The notes under the pieces are model-generated. The model was not told the DNA's origin. It saw only the letters and a list, made by a program, of their open reading frames with translations, and ran no database searches. Position numbers and translations under genes: made by a program. From Solwaraspora sp. WMMA2065 (GTDB lineage: Bacteria > Actinomycetota > Actinomycetes > Mycobacteriales > Micromonosporaceae): 64,000 bases of DNA. The stretch lies in contig NZ_CP128361.1 in NCBI RefSeq assembly GCF_030345075.1, positions 6,138,001 to 6,202,000 of the forward strand, written 5' to 3'. Numbering within the stretch: the first letter of the stretch is position 1; each line of letters opens with the position of its first letter. Below are positions 49,983 to 59,666 of this stretch, piece by piece.

Positions 49983-51392
49983 TCAGCCGGCGGCGCCGCC
50001 GGTGATCTGCCAGTCCGCCAGGTGCAGGGCCGGCGCGTGCCAGGAGGTGTCGTCCCAACTGTCCGGCAGCCGGCTCAACTCCGAGCCCAGGCCCAGCACC
50101 GCACCGGGCGCGAGCGCCTGCGGATACGACTGGGTGAACCGCAGACTGCGGACCGCCGCCACGATCTCACCGGACTCGACGAGCCACGCACCGTTACGGG
50201 TCAGGCCGGTCACCACCAGGCTGCGTGGATCGAGAATCCGGGTGTACCACAGATCGGTGACCAGCAGACCGCGCTGCGCACCGCCGAGCAGCGCCGCACT
50301 GCCCCCAGCCGCCGGCCCGTCGCCGCTGGCCGACTGCCAGCCATCGGCCGGGAGCAGCCGCAGATGCTGACCCACCGGCCCCCACGGGACGTTGCCCGGT
50401 GCCGCGTGTCCGGTCGAAGCGGTGCCGGCCGCCGCCGCGGTCCGTCGGTCGTGAGTGAGCGCCGTTGATCGGCCGCCGTCCACCAGCACCGTACGGCCGG
50501 TCGGGGTGCCCTCGGCGTCGAACGGCAGCCCGCCACCGGTGGCCGGGTCGTCGACCAGCGAGATGGCCGGGTCGAACTGGGCCTCACCGAGCCGGACGAA
50601 CGACCGCCGCTCATGGTGCGCCTTGCCGGCGAAGCCGTGCCGGGCCAGCATCTGCAACAGATCCAGCACCGCGGTCGGTTCGAGCACCACCGGGTAGCGC
50701 CCCGGCGGCAGATCGACCGGGTGCCGGCCGGCCCGAGCCTTCACCGCGGCTCGGGCACCCAGCGCCGCGCCGTCGATCTCGGTCAGCCGGTCGGCCGCCT
50801 GCCGGGCCACCCCGTCGGCGCCGTCGGTCCGGGCGATCCCGTCCATCGCGGCCTCCGCCGCCCGGCCACCGGCGGTCTGCCCGGCGCTGTTGGCGAACCC
50901 CGTCGACCGGTGCACGGTCCGGCAGAACCCGGCGCATTCCAGACCGCCGGCTGCCGCGACGAAGTCCCGCACCCGGGCCGCCCGCTCCGCAGGACCGGCC
51001 TGCGCGGTCGCCTCGTCCCACGAACCGGCCGCGAGCAGCGGCGCCGGTCCGGCGAGCCCCGGCCAGGACGGATCCGGCGGGCAGAGCCGGGCCGCCGCCA
51101 AGGTGCGCTCGACCAGGTCGGCCAACCCGTCCGGGCCGGTCAGCGTGGTCGAACCGATCGCGGTCCGGCCGTCGACGTGCAGCCGCAGCCACACTGTGGT
51201 GACTGCCTCGGCGACGTTCTGGTGGATGAACGAGTTGGCGAACCGGGTCAGCGCCAGCGCCCGGTGGCTGACGTACGCCTCGGCCTGAGCGCCCGGCCCG
51301 GCGGCCCGGCGGACCGCTGCCACCACCCGGAGGGCCAGATCGGTCTCGGCGGGCGACGTCGCCGCGCCCGTCAGCCCCGCGTCCAGACTCAC
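49983..51392 (-). CDS. tldE: TldE/PmbA family protein (non-catalytic partner of TldD)
   Basis: A 469-residue member of the TldD/PmbA family. It has the two-domain plan with DLPPGRYPVVLEPTAVLDLLQMLARH in place of the TldD metal motif; no HExxxH is present. In bacteria TldD and TldE form a heterodimeric metalloprotease that trims peptides such as microcins and CcdA. It overlaps tldD by four bases (GTGA). The start is the GTG at 51392. Confidence 0.9.
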   Translation of the reverse strand: MSLDAGLTGAATSPAETDLALRVVAAVRRAAGPGAQAEAYVSHRALALTRFANSFIHQNVAEAVTTVWLRLHVDGRTAIGSTTLTGPDGLADLVERTLAAARLCPPDPSWPGLAGPAPLLAAGSWDEATAQAGPAERAARVRDFVAAAGGLECAGFCRTVHRSTGFANSAGQTAGGRAAEAAMDGIARTDGADGVARQAADRLTEIDGAALGARAAVKARAGRHPVDLPPGRYPVVLEPTAVLDLLQMLARHGFAGKAHHERRSFVRLGEAQFDPAISLVDDPATGGGLPFDAEGTPTGRTVLVDGGRSTALTHDRRTAAAAGTASTGHAAPGNVPWGPVGQHLRLLPADGWQSASGDGPAAGGSAALLGGAQRGLLVTDLWYTRILDPRSLVVTGLTRNGAWLVESGEIVAAVRSLRFTQSYPQALAPGAVLGLGSELSRLPDSWDDTSWHAPALHLADWQITGGAAG

Positions 51393-52825
51393 CCGCGTAC
51401 CCCCACCCGGACGTTGGTGAACCGGGCCGGCGCCGCCGGATGCCCGGTGTGCCCGACCTGACCGGGCTGGCCCTTGCCGCAGTTCGGCGTCCCCCAGGCG
51501 ACGCTCTCCGACGACAACATGTCCATCGACCGCCAGAACACCGGGCCGATTCCGGTGTACGTCGGGTTGCGCAGCATCCGCCCCAACTTGCCGTTGCGGA
51601 TCTCCCAGCCGATCTCACAGCCGAACTGGAAGTTGAGCCGCTTGTCGTCGATCGACCAGGACCGGTTGATGTCCATCAGCACCCCGTGGTCGGTCGCCGC
51701 GATCATCTCGTCCAACGTGTGCGGCCCCGGCTCCAGCCCGACGTTGGTCATCCGGACCATCGGCAGCCGCGACCAGCCGTCCGCCCGTACGCTGCCGCCG
51801 TGGTCCAGGCCGGCGACGGCGGCCGAGTCCCGCCCGGCCAGTACGCCGACCCACCGGCCCTGCCGGACCGCGTCCCGCTTGACCGCCGGGCTGCCCTCGT
51901 CGTCGAACCCGAAACTGCCCAACGCGCCCGGGATGGTCGGGTCGATCGTCACGTTCATCAGCTCGGATCCGTACCGCAGGCTGCCGAGTTGGGCCAGGTC
52001 CAGCCAGGACGTGCCGGCGAAGGCGGCCTCCCAGCCGAGGATCCGGTCCAGTTCGATGGCGTGCCCGACCGACTCGTGGATCTGCAACGCCATCTGCTCC
52101 CCACCGAGGATCAGTGTGGTCTCCCCGGCCGGGCAGGCCGGCGCGGTGAGCAGCGCCCGTGCCTCCTCGGCGATCCGCGCGGCGTGCGCCGGCAGGTCCA
52201 GGTCGTTGACCAGCTCCCAGCCGCTGGTGCCGTACTGGCCGCGGTGGCTCGGATAGGAACGGCGCTGGGTCTCCCCGTCACCGATCACCGTCGCGGACAG
52301 CCCCGCACCGCACTCGCGGATCCGCTGGTCGATCCGGTGCCCCTCGCTGGAGACGAACCACTTTTCGGTGTCCCAGATCTGGTACAGCCCTTCGGCCAGG
52401 TCGGCGCCGTGGTCGAGCATCGTGCGGGTCGCCGACACCAGCAGATCGCCCTTGTCCGGCAGCGGCACCGACAACGGGTCGACCCGGCACGGGCTGGCCC
52501 AGCTCGCGGTGCCGGCCCCGGCCGGCACCAGGTCGATCGGCGGCCCTGGCACCTGGGCGCTGGCCGCGGCGATCTTCGCCGCCCGACCACCGGCGGCCCG
52601 CGCCGCCGCCGGCGACGGATCCGGTACGGCGTAGAAGCCCCAACTGGAACCGACCAGTGCGCGGACGCCGAGACCGGCGTCGCTGTGCTGAACCAGCGCC
52701 TCGATCTCACCGTTGCGTGCGGTCATTGACTCATAACGGCGGTGCATCACCCGCGCGTCGGCGTACCGGGCGCCGGCGTCGAGTGCCGCCTGCACGGCGG
52801 CCGTCGCCACCTCGAACTGGGTCAC
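51389..52825 (-). CDS. tldD: Metallopeptidase TldD
   Basis: The catalytic subunit, 478 residues. The zinc motif HESVGH is at 250-255 and the later Cys/His blocks GTPNCGKGQ (near 455) and DHGVLMDINRSWSIDDKR support the family. Length is normal. It lies 59 bases downstream of the S9-type gene and overlaps tldE, so the three form one operon. The start is the GTG at 52825, with the ORF having no better internal candidate. Confidence 0.92.
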   Translation of the reverse strand: MTQFEVATAAVQAALDAGARYADARVMHRRYESMTARNGEIEALVQHSDAGLGVRALVGSSWGFYAVPDPSPAAARAAGGRAAKIAAASAQVPGPPIDLVPAGAGTASWASPCRVDPLSVPLPDKGDLLVSATRTMLDHGADLAEGLYQIWDTEKWFVSSEGHRIDQRIRECGAGLSATVIGDGETQRRSYPSHRGQYGTSGWELVNDLDLPAHAARIAEEARALLTAPACPAGETTLILGGEQMALQIHESVGHAIELDRILGWEAAFAGTSWLDLAQLGSLRYGSELMNVTIDPTIPGALGSFGFDDEGSPAVKRDAVRQGRWVGVLAGRDSAAVAGLDHGGSVRADGWSRLPMVRMTNVGLEPGPHTLDEMIAATDHGVLMDINRSWSIDDKRLNFQFGCEIGWEIRNGKLGRMLRNPTYTGIGPVFWRSMDMLSSESVAWGTPNCGKGQPGQVGHTGHPAAPARFTNVRVGVRG

Positions 52826-52884
52826 CCTGTGACCTTATGCGACATCGGCTCGGCCGGGCGATCCCGACGCCCGCCGGCGGCCGC

Positions 52885-55089
52885 TCAGCCGAGCGGTCCC
52901 AACGCTTGCCGGACGAAGGCGAGTTCGGCGCGCAGCACGGTGGCCGCGTCCGGGTCGGTGCCGGCGGCCAACGGCAGCACCGCGTGCGGTCGGCCGGCGG
53001 CCAGCAACGCGGCGGACAACCGTAGGGTGTGCGCCACCGGCACGGCGCCGTCGGCCAGCCCGTGCACCAGCAGCAGCGGGCGGAGCTCGTCGCTGCCGGT
53101 CACCGGTTCGGCGGCGATCTCCACCAGGCTGTGGTGCGGATAGATCTCGCCGCCCTCCTCGGGCAGGCCGAGGAACCGTTCGGCGTACCCGCTGCGCAGC
53201 AACGCCCAGTCGGTGACCGGGTCGCGCGCCACGGCGGCCCGGAACACGTCCGGACGGCGCAGCGCGGCCAGCCCGGCCAGCCAGCCGCCGAACCCGGTGC
53301 CCCGCACCGCCACCCGGCCCAGGTCGAGGTCGGGATGTTTCTCCGCGATCGCGGTCAGCGCGTCTACCTGGTCGGCGAGCAGCACGTCGGCCAGCCGCCG
53401 GTGCACCACCTTCTCGAAACTCGGCGCGATGCCCGGCGTACCCCGGTTGTCGACGGTGACCACGGCGAAGCCGGCGTCGGCCCACCATTGCCGGGCCAGC
53501 CAGCCTGCCCGCTCGGCTCGGACCTGCTGGTGGCCAGGTCCGCCGTGCACCTGCAGCAGCACCGGCAGCCGCCGGCCGGCGACATGCGACTGCGGGTACA
53601 GCACACCGGACGGCAGCCGGCGGTCGGTTACCCGTTGCAGCGTGGGCCGGGGAGTCACCGCCGGGGTGGCCGCCAGGCTCCGCAGCACGCCGAGTTCGGC
53701 GTCGTCCCGGTAGATCGTCCAACGCACCCCGGGCTGGTCCAGGGTGGCCGAACCGACGGCCAGTACGGCACCGCCGACCGCGGCGACATGCCAGCCGGGA
53801 CTGCTGGTGAGCCGGACCGCGTCCAGGCCACCCGAGGAGGCCGCGGTGCGGACCCGGTAGAGGTGCTGTTCGCTGGGTTCCCCGTCACTCGCCTCGATCA
53901 GCAGGTCCGGGCTGGTGTGCCGGCCGGGCAGCCGGCCGACCACCCGGCGTACGTACAGCGCCGCCGGGGTGAGCAGGGTGCCGTCGGCGAACAGGCAGCG
54001 GGCGTCGTACCCGTCGTGGGCGAGTTCCCCGCCGACCAGCACCCGGCCGTCGGACAGGTGGCAGGGAGTGCCGGGGATCGGCTCCACCCACCGGGGGTCG
54101 GCCAGCTCGGCGTGTACCTGGGTCTCGCCGGTGCGTGGGTCGATGGACAGCACCAGACCGTGCTGCTGCAACCGGCGCAGCACGGTGATCAGTGGGCCGC
54201 CGTCGGACCAGTCGACCGACACCAGGTACGGGTAGGTTTCCCGGTCCCAGTGCACGTCGACCCAGCCGCCGTCGAGGTCGAGCAGGTGCAGGGTCACCTC
54301 GGCGTTCGGACCACCGCACATCGGGTACGGCCGGCTGCGGGCCCGCCGCTGGGGCCGCGCCGGATCGGCGTACTGCCAGCGGGGCAGCCGGGACCGGTCG
54401 GACCGGGCGGCGAGGATGCTCTGGCCGTCGGGTGACCACCAGTAGCCGCGGTCCCGGCCGAAGTCGGCCGCAGCCGGGTCGGGCAGCGCCCAGGTGATGT
54501 CGCCGTCCTCGCCGGCGAGCAGCACGTCACGGCCGTCCGGGTGGACGATCCGGAGCTTGCCGGCACCGTCGCGGTCCGGGCCGCCGCCCGGCCCGTTGCC
54601 GCTGAGTCCGTCATGGGTCGATCCGTCGCGGCCGGATCCGCCGGTCGCGCCGGCCGGCCCGACCGGGTCCGCGTCGCTGTCCGACACGTACGCGATCCGG
54701 CTGCCGGTCGGATCCGGCCGGGCATCGGTGACCGAGCCGACCACCAGTACCTCGATCACGTCGCCGGTCACCAGGTCGGCCCGGAACAGTCGGCCGGCCA
54801 GGACGAAGACGGCGACCCGGGCGGCCGGGTCGGTGGCGTACCGGGTGATCCCGACGCCGGCGGTGTTCCCGGTGCCGGCGGCGTGTTCGGTGCCGAGCAG
54901 GATTGTCGGGTCGGCGATCCGGCGGTGCTCGCCGCTGTCGACCTCGAACGACCAGAGACCGGCGGCCGGGTCGTGCGGGCCGGTGGAGCGCAGGAACACC
55001 ACGCGGGCGCCGTCGGCGCCCACGGTCACCACGTGCGGGGCGCCCCGGACGGGTCCACGGGTACGGGCGGCAGGCTCCGGAGATTCCAC
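52885..55089 (-). CDS. S9 prolyl oligopeptidase family protein lacking catalytic Ser and His
   Basis: A 734-residue two-domain protein: an N-terminal beta-propeller (about 1-480, with DPP-IV-like blocks such as WALPDPAAADFGRDRGYWWSPDGQ in pieces) and a C-terminal alpha/beta hydrolase (about 490-734). In active S9 members the nucleophile motif is GxSxGG; here it reads GTGFGG with Gly599 in the Ser position. The catalytic Asp is present in HGLADGAVP (Asp680), but the His region reads GTDPDAA, so no His is there. A Gly/Asp-rich low-complexity insertion lies at about 145-175. It starts at GTG 55089 and leads tldD and tldE. It is predicted to be inactive as a peptidase and may bind peptides. Confidence 0.85.
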   Translation of the reverse strand: MESPEPAARTRGPVRGAPHVVTVGADGARVVFLRSTGPHDPAAGLWSFEVDSGEHRRIADPTILLGTEHAAGTGNTAGVGITRYATDPAARVAVFVLAGRLFRADLVTGDVIEVLVVGSVTDARPDPTGSRIAYVSDSDADPVGPAGATGGSGRDGSTHDGLSGNGPGGGPDRDGAGKLRIVHPDGRDVLLAGEDGDITWALPDPAAADFGRDRGYWWSPDGQSILAARSDRSRLPRWQYADPARPQRRARSRPYPMCGGPNAEVTLHLLDLDGGWVDVHWDRETYPYLVSVDWSDGGPLITVLRRLQQHGLVLSIDPRTGETQVHAELADPRWVEPIPGTPCHLSDGRVLVGGELAHDGYDARCLFADGTLLTPAALYVRRVVGRLPGRHTSPDLLIEASDGEPSEQHLYRVRTAASSGGLDAVRLTSSPGWHVAAVGGAVLAVGSATLDQPGVRWTIYRDDAELGVLRSLAATPAVTPRPTLQRVTDRRLPSGVLYPQSHVAGRRLPVLLQVHGGPGHQQVRAERAGWLARQWWADAGFAVVTVDNRGTPGIAPSFEKVVHRRLADVLLADQVDALTAIAEKHPDLDLGRVAVRGTGFGGWLAGLAALRRPDVFRAAVARDPVTDWALLRSGYAERFLGLPEEGGEIYPHHSLVEIAAEPVTGSDELRPLLLVHGLADGAVPVAHTLRLSAALLAAGRPHAVLPLAAGTDPDAATVLRAELAFVRQALGPLG

Positions 55090-55167
55090 TCTCGGATCGT
55101 AGAACCGGCTGATCAGCGATGAGACCGGTAATCCACTCCGGTGCCCATCCGGCGTAAAGTTGCCGGA

Positions 55168-56061
55168 GTGACCGACCCCGCCGCCGCGCGACGGCTTCTC
55201 CTGGTTCATGCCCATCCGGACGACGAGACGATCGGCACCGGTGCCCTGATGGCCCGGTACGCCGCCGCCGGGGTGCAGGTCACCCTGGTCACCTGCACTC
55301 TCGGCGAGGAAGGCGAGATCCACCTGCCGCGCCTCGCCGGACTGGCCCCTGATCAGGCCGACCAGCTCGGCGGGTACCGGATCGCCGAGCTCGACGCCGC
55401 CTGTGCGGCGCTCGGAGTGACCGACCACCGGTTCCTCGGCGGTGCCGGCCGGTACCGGGACTCCGGGATGATGGGCCTGCCGACCAACGACCACCGGCGG
55501 GCGTTCTGGCAGGCCGATCTGGACGAGGCCGCCGGGTTGCTGCTCGAGGTGCTGCGGGAGACTCGGCCGCAGGTGGTGGTCACCTACGACGACAACGGCT
55601 TCTACGGTCACCCCGACCACATTCAGGCCCACCGGGTGACGATGCGCGCCGCCGAGCTGGCCGCCGCCGAGGGTGTCGCCCCTGACAAGATCTACTTCAC
55701 CGCGATGCCGAAGAGCGTGCTCGCCGCCGGCATCGACGCGTTCCGGGGCGCGTCGAACAACCCGTTCGCCGGCGTCGAACACGTCGACGAACTGCCGTTC
55801 GGCACCCCCGATCCGCAGATCACGGCGCGGATCGACGGCACCGCCCACTACCAGGCGAAGCAGGCCGCCATGCGGGCGCACGCCAGCCAGATCCCGGACG
55901 ACTCGTGGCTGTACGCGCTCGCCGGCAACGTGGGCGGCGAGTTCATGGGCTACGAGTACTTCGTCCTCGGCGCCGGCCGGCAGGGTCCGGGCGACGGCCC
56001 GTGCGGCTGGGAGACCGACCTGTTCGCCGGGCTGCCGGCCGCCGAGGTGCCGCTGCCGTGA
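55168..56061 (+). CDS. mshB: Mycothiol biosynthesis deacetylase MshB
   Basis: MshB deacetylates GlcNAc-inositol in the synthesis of mycothiol, the main thiol of actinobacteria. The 297 residues begin with [11 protein letters not shown], giving zinc ligands His16 and Asp19 and the base Asp18; the third ligand His151 is in [44 protein letters not shown] and the C-terminal [11 protein letters not shown] all match known MshB. I chose the GTG at 55168, which matches the usual N-terminus. It is divergent from the S9-type gene and overlaps the next gene. Confidence 0.95.
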   Translation: MTDPAAARRLLLVHAHPDDETIGTGALMARYAAAGVQVTLVTCTLGEEGEIHLPRLAGLAPDQADQLGGYRIAELDAACAALGVTDHRFLGGAGRYRDSGMMGLPTNDHRRAFWQADLDEAAGLLLEVLRETRPQVVVTYDDNGFYGHPDHIQAHRVTMRAAELAAAEGVAPDKIYFTAMPKSVLAAGIDAFRGASNNPFAGVEHVDELPFGTPDPQITARIDGTAHYQAKQAAMRAHASQIPDDSWLYALAGNVGGEFMGYEYFVLGAGRQGPGDGPCGWETDLFAGLPAAEVPLP

Positions 56062-56534
56062 CCTCGCCCGGTGTCTCCGGCCAGGTGTCGGCGGTAGAGC
56101 CGACGCCGCCGGTGGCGTCGGCTCCGGCCCCTACCGGCCTGCGTGAGCTGGTGGATGTGGGGCTGCGGACGGTCGGCGGGGTGGTCGCGGTGGTCGCGGC
56201 GCTGCTGTCCGCGGTTCTGGAGCTGCTGCTGGCCACGGTACGGGTCGGCGGGCACCTGGTCGGAGTGTCGGTGCTGCTGGCGATCGCCGGCAACGTGCTG
56301 GTGAGCTGGTTCGCGATCCGCGCGGTGGGTGCCCGGTGGGCGATGACGTTGCCGGCGGCGGCCTGGTTCGCGGTGATGGTGCTGGCCGCTGGCGGCACCA
56401 CCGAGGGAGACATTCTGCTGGCCGGCGACAACTGGGTGGGCTTCGCGGTGATCTTCACCGGGGCGATCGCCTTCGCCGTACTCGCGTTCCGGATGATCCT
56501 GGCCCAGCCGGCCCGCCGCAGCGACGGAGGCTGA
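56058..56534 (+). CDS. Small membrane protein coupled to mshB (DUF6113-like)
   Basis: A 158-residue protein with a Pro-rich N-terminal segment and about four membrane spans ([74 protein letters not shown]). Its GTG start overlaps the mshB stop (GTGA), so it is co-translated with mshB. This neighbour is regular in related genomes; its role in mycothiol metabolism is not known. Confidence 0.75.
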   Translation: MTSPGVSGQVSAVEPTPPVASAPAPTGLRELVDVGLRTVGGVVAVVAALLSAVLELLLATVRVGGHLVGVSVLLAIAGNVLVSWFAIRAVGARWAMTLPAAAWFAVMVLAAGGTTEGDILLAGDNWVGFAVIFTGAIAFAVLAFRMILAQPARRSDGG

Positions 56535-56649
56535 CGCGACCGGGTGTCGGCTCCTACAATCCTCGGTACGAAAATTGTGGTCCGGAGGACACACCCGCGC
56601 GGTCCGGCGTGCCGTGGACGCGGTGCGGGTCTGGGTGCGGGAGGTAAAG

Positions 56650-57114
56650 ATGAGGCAGCGCTGGCTGCCGGTCGGCGTACTCGCCGGGGTGCTGTTCGCG
56701 GTCAATGTGGTGGCCCGGCTGGTGGTCCGCTTCGGGTTCGACACCGACGCGCAGACGCAGGACCGGCTCTCGTTCGTGATGTTCGTGGTGATCGGCGTCG
56801 TGCTCGGCACGGTGGCCTTCGTCTGGGGGCGGGACCGGCCGGTCGAGCGGTGGAGCGGTGACGTCGCGGCAGCGATTCTGGCGGCGCTGGTGCTGACCGT
56901 CTTCGTCGGGCCGTTCGTCAGCGGCGACCATCCGTTCTCGGCCGGGGCGGGCGCGTTCTTCTCCCAGGTGTGGCTGTACGGCGGCTTCTCCATCGGTGGG
57001 GTGCTGCTCGGTTATCTGGTGCTGATCACACTGGGCTGGGACCACCGGTCCAAGTCGCTGGAACGGTACGCCGAGACCAAGCTCAACAAGCCCCGTCGGG
57101 TGGTCCGTCGCTGA
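56650..57114 (+). CDS. Four-helix membrane protein, unknown function
   Basis: A 154-residue protein with about four membrane spans (LPVGVLAGVLFAVNVVARLV, LSFVMFVVIGVVLGTVAFVW, VAAAILAALVLTVFVGPFV, FSIGGVLLGYLVLITLGW) and a basic C-terminal tail ending KPRRVVRR. GGGAGG precedes the ATG at 56650 by about six bases. Its last 32 bases overlap the convergent GNAT gene. I do not recognise the family. Confidence 0.65.
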   Translation: MRQRWLPVGVLAGVLFAVNVVARLVVRFGFDTDAQTQDRLSFVMFVVIGVVLGTVAFVWGRDRPVERWSGDVAAAILAALVLTVFVGPFVSGDHPFSAGAGAFFSQVWLYGGFSIGGVLLGYLVLITLGWDHRSKSLERYAETKLNKPRRVVRR

Positions 57115-58108
57115 CCGCCGGCTGCCACGGCAGATACACGTGGTGGGTGGTGAAGCCGAGCCGGGCGTACAGGGCGGTCGCCGGGTTGTGCTGTTCGACC
57201 TGGAGAAACGCGGCCGGCACGGCCAGTTCGTCGACGGCCCACCGGCCGACGGCCCGCAGCACCCGGGTGGCGTGCCCGCGCCGCCGGGCCGCCGGCTGCA
57301 CCTCCAGCAGCGCGATCTGACACCACCGGTGGTCGGCGTCGACAGCGCCCCGGGCGATGGCGACGAGCCGGCCGTCGACGTACAGGTGGGCGAAGCGCAC
57401 CTGCGGTGCGTCGGTGAGCAGCCGGTGGGCGGCGGCCGGCAGCGGGTCACCGGCCGATTTGCGGGCCGAGACCAGGGCGAGCCACTCCGGCGACGGCGCG
57501 CGGTCCAGCCGTACCGTCGCCGCGTCGCCGGGTGGATCGTCGGCACCGTCGGCCAGCAGGTCGGCCAGCAGCACGGTCTGCACCAGCACCAGCGGTCCGC
57601 TGCGCCAACCCCGACCGGCGAGTTCGCTGGCGACCTCGGCGGCGGCCGGCAACGGCACGTTGACCTGTGCCGGCAGGCCACGCTCGGCGTACCAGGCGGT
57701 GACCGCGTCCACCGCCGCCGGCAGGGGGCTGCCGGGGTCGCCGAGCGGCAGCGCGGAGTTCGCCCGGCCGGTCCAGCCGTCGGCGGCGCGCAGCAGCCAG
57801 TCGCCGAGCCGCTGCTGTACCGGCGCCGCCCAGGTCTGGTTCGCGGCCCGTTCCAGCTCGGCGACGGCAGCGGATTCGCGGTCCGCCGCCCGACGGGCCG
57901 CCGGACTGGCGGTCGGCGGCACCAGCTTGCTGCGGTGCACGTCGGCGAGTGCGACCCGGCGCGGCCCGTTGCGGGTCAGCACCGTGAGTTCGGTCTCGGT
58001 CAGCTCGGCCAGCAGGCCGAGTAGGTCGGTATAGAGCGGACGATCTCCGCCAACACCTATAATTTTTCGGACTACCACGCGGTGTCCCACATCTTGTGGC
58101 CGGAGCAC
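57083..58108 (-). CDS. GNAT N-acetyltransferase, cg3035/Rv0428c type
   Basis: A 341-residue protein with a small N-terminal domain (about 1-60, GHRVVVRKIIG and LTVLTRNGPRRVALADV), a middle domain with a degenerate GNAT fold, and a C-terminal GNAT domain. The latter has IALLEVQPAARRRGHATRVL with the acetyl-CoA loop RRRGHA and YARLGFTTHHVY. This layout is that of the cg3035/Rv0428c family. The substrate is unknown; N-terminal amino groups or small molecules are typical. The start is the GTG at 58108. Confidence 0.85.
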   Translation of the reverse strand: MLRPQDVGHRVVVRKIIGVGGDRPLYTDLLGLLAELTETELTVLTRNGPRRVALADVHRSKLVPPTASPAARRAADRESAAVAELERAANQTWAAPVQQRLGDWLLRAADGWTGRANSALPLGDPGSPLPAAVDAVTAWYAERGLPAQVNVPLPAAAEVASELAGRGWRSGPLVLVQTVLLADLLADGADDPPGDAATVRLDRAPSPEWLALVSARKSAGDPLPAAAHRLLTDAPQVRFAHLYVDGRLVAIARGAVDADHRWCQIALLEVQPAARRRGHATRVLRAVGRWAVDELAVPAAFLQVEQHNPATALYARLGFTTHHVYLPWQPAVSDGPPDGAC

Positions 58109-58188
58109 GATCGACCCCCTCCCCGGCGAGATACTAGGCTCGTCAGTGCCGCGGGCGATCGCGGCATGTCGTGCGGGAAGGAAGGCCA

Positions 58189-58515
58189 GTGACCTACATC
58201 ATCGCCGAGCCGTGCGTCGATGTGCTCGATAAGGCGTGCATCGAGGAATGCCCGGTCGACTGCATCTACGAGGGCAACCGGATGCTGTACATCCACCCCG
58301 ATGAGTGCGTCGATTGTGGTGCCTGTGAGCCGGTCTGCCCGGTGGAGGCGATCTTCTACGAGGACGACGTGCCGGAGCAGTGGAAGGAGTACACCACCGC
58401 GAACTACGAGTTCTTCGAAGATCTCGGCTCGCCGGGCGGTGCTTCCAAGGTCGGCAAGATCGAGAAGGACACCCCGTTCGTCGCGGCCCAGCCGGCGCGC
58501 GGGGACGAGCACTGA
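58189..58515 (+). CDS. fdxA: Seven-iron ferredoxin
   Basis: A 108-residue [3Fe-4S][4Fe-4S] ferredoxin of the FdxA/FdxC type. The first cluster region is EPCVDVLDKACIEECPVDC and the second CVDCGACEPVCPVEAI; a Glu/Asp-rich tail follows. It passes electrons to reductases or cytochromes P450. AAGGAAGG precedes the GTG at 58189. It is directly followed by the aminotransferase gene dapC, a conserved actinobacterial order. Confidence 0.95.
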   Translation: MTYIIAEPCVDVLDKACIEECPVDCIYEGNRMLYIHPDECVDCGACEPVCPVEAIFYEDDVPEQWKEYTTANYEFFEDLGSPGGASKVGKIEKDTPFVAAQPARGDEH

Positions 58516-58532
58516 CCGGGGCGCGGGCGGGC

Positions 58533-59657
58533 TTGGCCACTGGGCGGTCCGCGCCGACCGGCGGCGGGTCACCGGCCGCCGGTCTGCCGGATTTTCCGTG
58601 GGATCGGCTGGTGCCGGTCAAGGAGCGTGCCGCCCGGCACCCCGACGGCATCGTGGACCTTTCGGTCGGTACACCGGTTGATCCGGTGCCGGCCGTGGTC
58701 CAGCAGGCGCTGGCCGCCACCACGGACACCCCGGGTTATCCGATGACGGCCGGTACCCCGCGACTGCGCGAGGCCATCCGGGACTGGTTCGTACGCGAGT
58801 GCGGCGCCGTCGGCGACCGGATCGGCGTGCTCCCGACGGTCGGTTCGAAGGAACTGGTCGCCTGGCTGCCCACCCTGCTCGGGGTCGGCCCCGGTGACGT
58901 GGTGGTGGTGCCGTCCGTCTGCTACCCGACCTACGAGGTGGGCGCCCGGCTCGCCGGGGCCGAGGTGGTACGGACCGACTCGCTGACCGCACTCGGACCA
59001 TCCAGTCGGGCCCGGCTGGTCTGGGTCAACTCGCCGGGCAACCCGACCGGCCAGGTGCTGCCGAGCGGGCATCTGCGCAAGGTCGTCGACTGGGCGCGTG
59101 AACGCGGGGCGGTGGTGGCCAGCGACGAGTGCTACCAGGCCCTCGGCTTCGAGGCGCAGCCGGTCTCGGTGCTCAGCGACGACGTCTGCGGCGGTGATCC
59201 GACCGGCCTGCTCGCCGTGCACTCGTTGTCCAAACGGAGCAACCTGGCCGGCTACCGGGCCGGGTTCGTCGCCGGTGATCCGCGGCTCGTCGGTGACCTG
59301 CTCGCGGTGCGCAAACACGCCGGCATGATCGTGCCGGCTCCGGTACAGGCGGCGATGGTTGCCGCGCTCCTCGACGACCAGCATGTCGCCGACCAGCGTC
59401 GGCGGTACGCGGCCCGCCGGGACCGGCTCCGGGCGGCACTCACCACGGCCGGGTTCACCATCTCCCACTCGACCGCCGGTCTCTACCTGTGGGCCAGCCG
59501 GGACGAGGACAGCTGGTCGACCGCCGACTGGTTCGCCACCCGCGGCATCCTGGTCGCGCCGGGTGCCTTCTACGGCCCGGGTGGGCAGCGCCATGTACGG
59601 GTGGCATTGACCGCCACCGACGAGCGGGTGGCGGCGGCGGTCGCCCGGCTCGACTAG
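58533..59657 (+). CDS. dapC: Succinyldiaminopimelate transaminase
   Basis: A PLP-dependent class I aminotransferase of about 374 residues that acts in lysine and diaminopimelate synthesis. Family blocks are LPDFPWDRLVPVKERA at the start, VDLSVGTPVDPVP, VNSPGNPTGQ, SDECYQALGFE and HSLSKRSNLAGYRAGF with the PLP Lys. The start is unclear: no ATG or GTG lies near the N-terminus, and TTG at 58533 is the best visible one. The ferredoxin stop is 18 bases upstream. Confidence 0.9.
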   Translation: MATGRSAPTGGGSPAAGLPDFPWDRLVPVKERAARHPDGIVDLSVGTPVDPVPAVVQQALAATTDTPGYPMTAGTPRLREAIRDWFVRECGAVGDRIGVLPTVGSKELVAWLPTLLGVGPGDVVVVPSVCYPTYEVGARLAGAEVVRTDSLTALGPSSRARLVWVNSPGNPTGQVLPSGHLRKVVDWARERGAVVASDECYQALGFEAQPVSVLSDDVCGGDPTGLLAVHSLSKRSNLAGYRAGFVAGDPRLVGDLLAVRKHAGMIVPAPVQAAMVAALLDDQHVADQRRRYAARRDRLRAALTTAGFTISHSTAGLYLWASRDEDSWSTADWFATRGILVAPGAFYGPGGQRHVRVALTATDERVAAAVARLD

Positions 59658-59666
59658 GCTGGCCGG

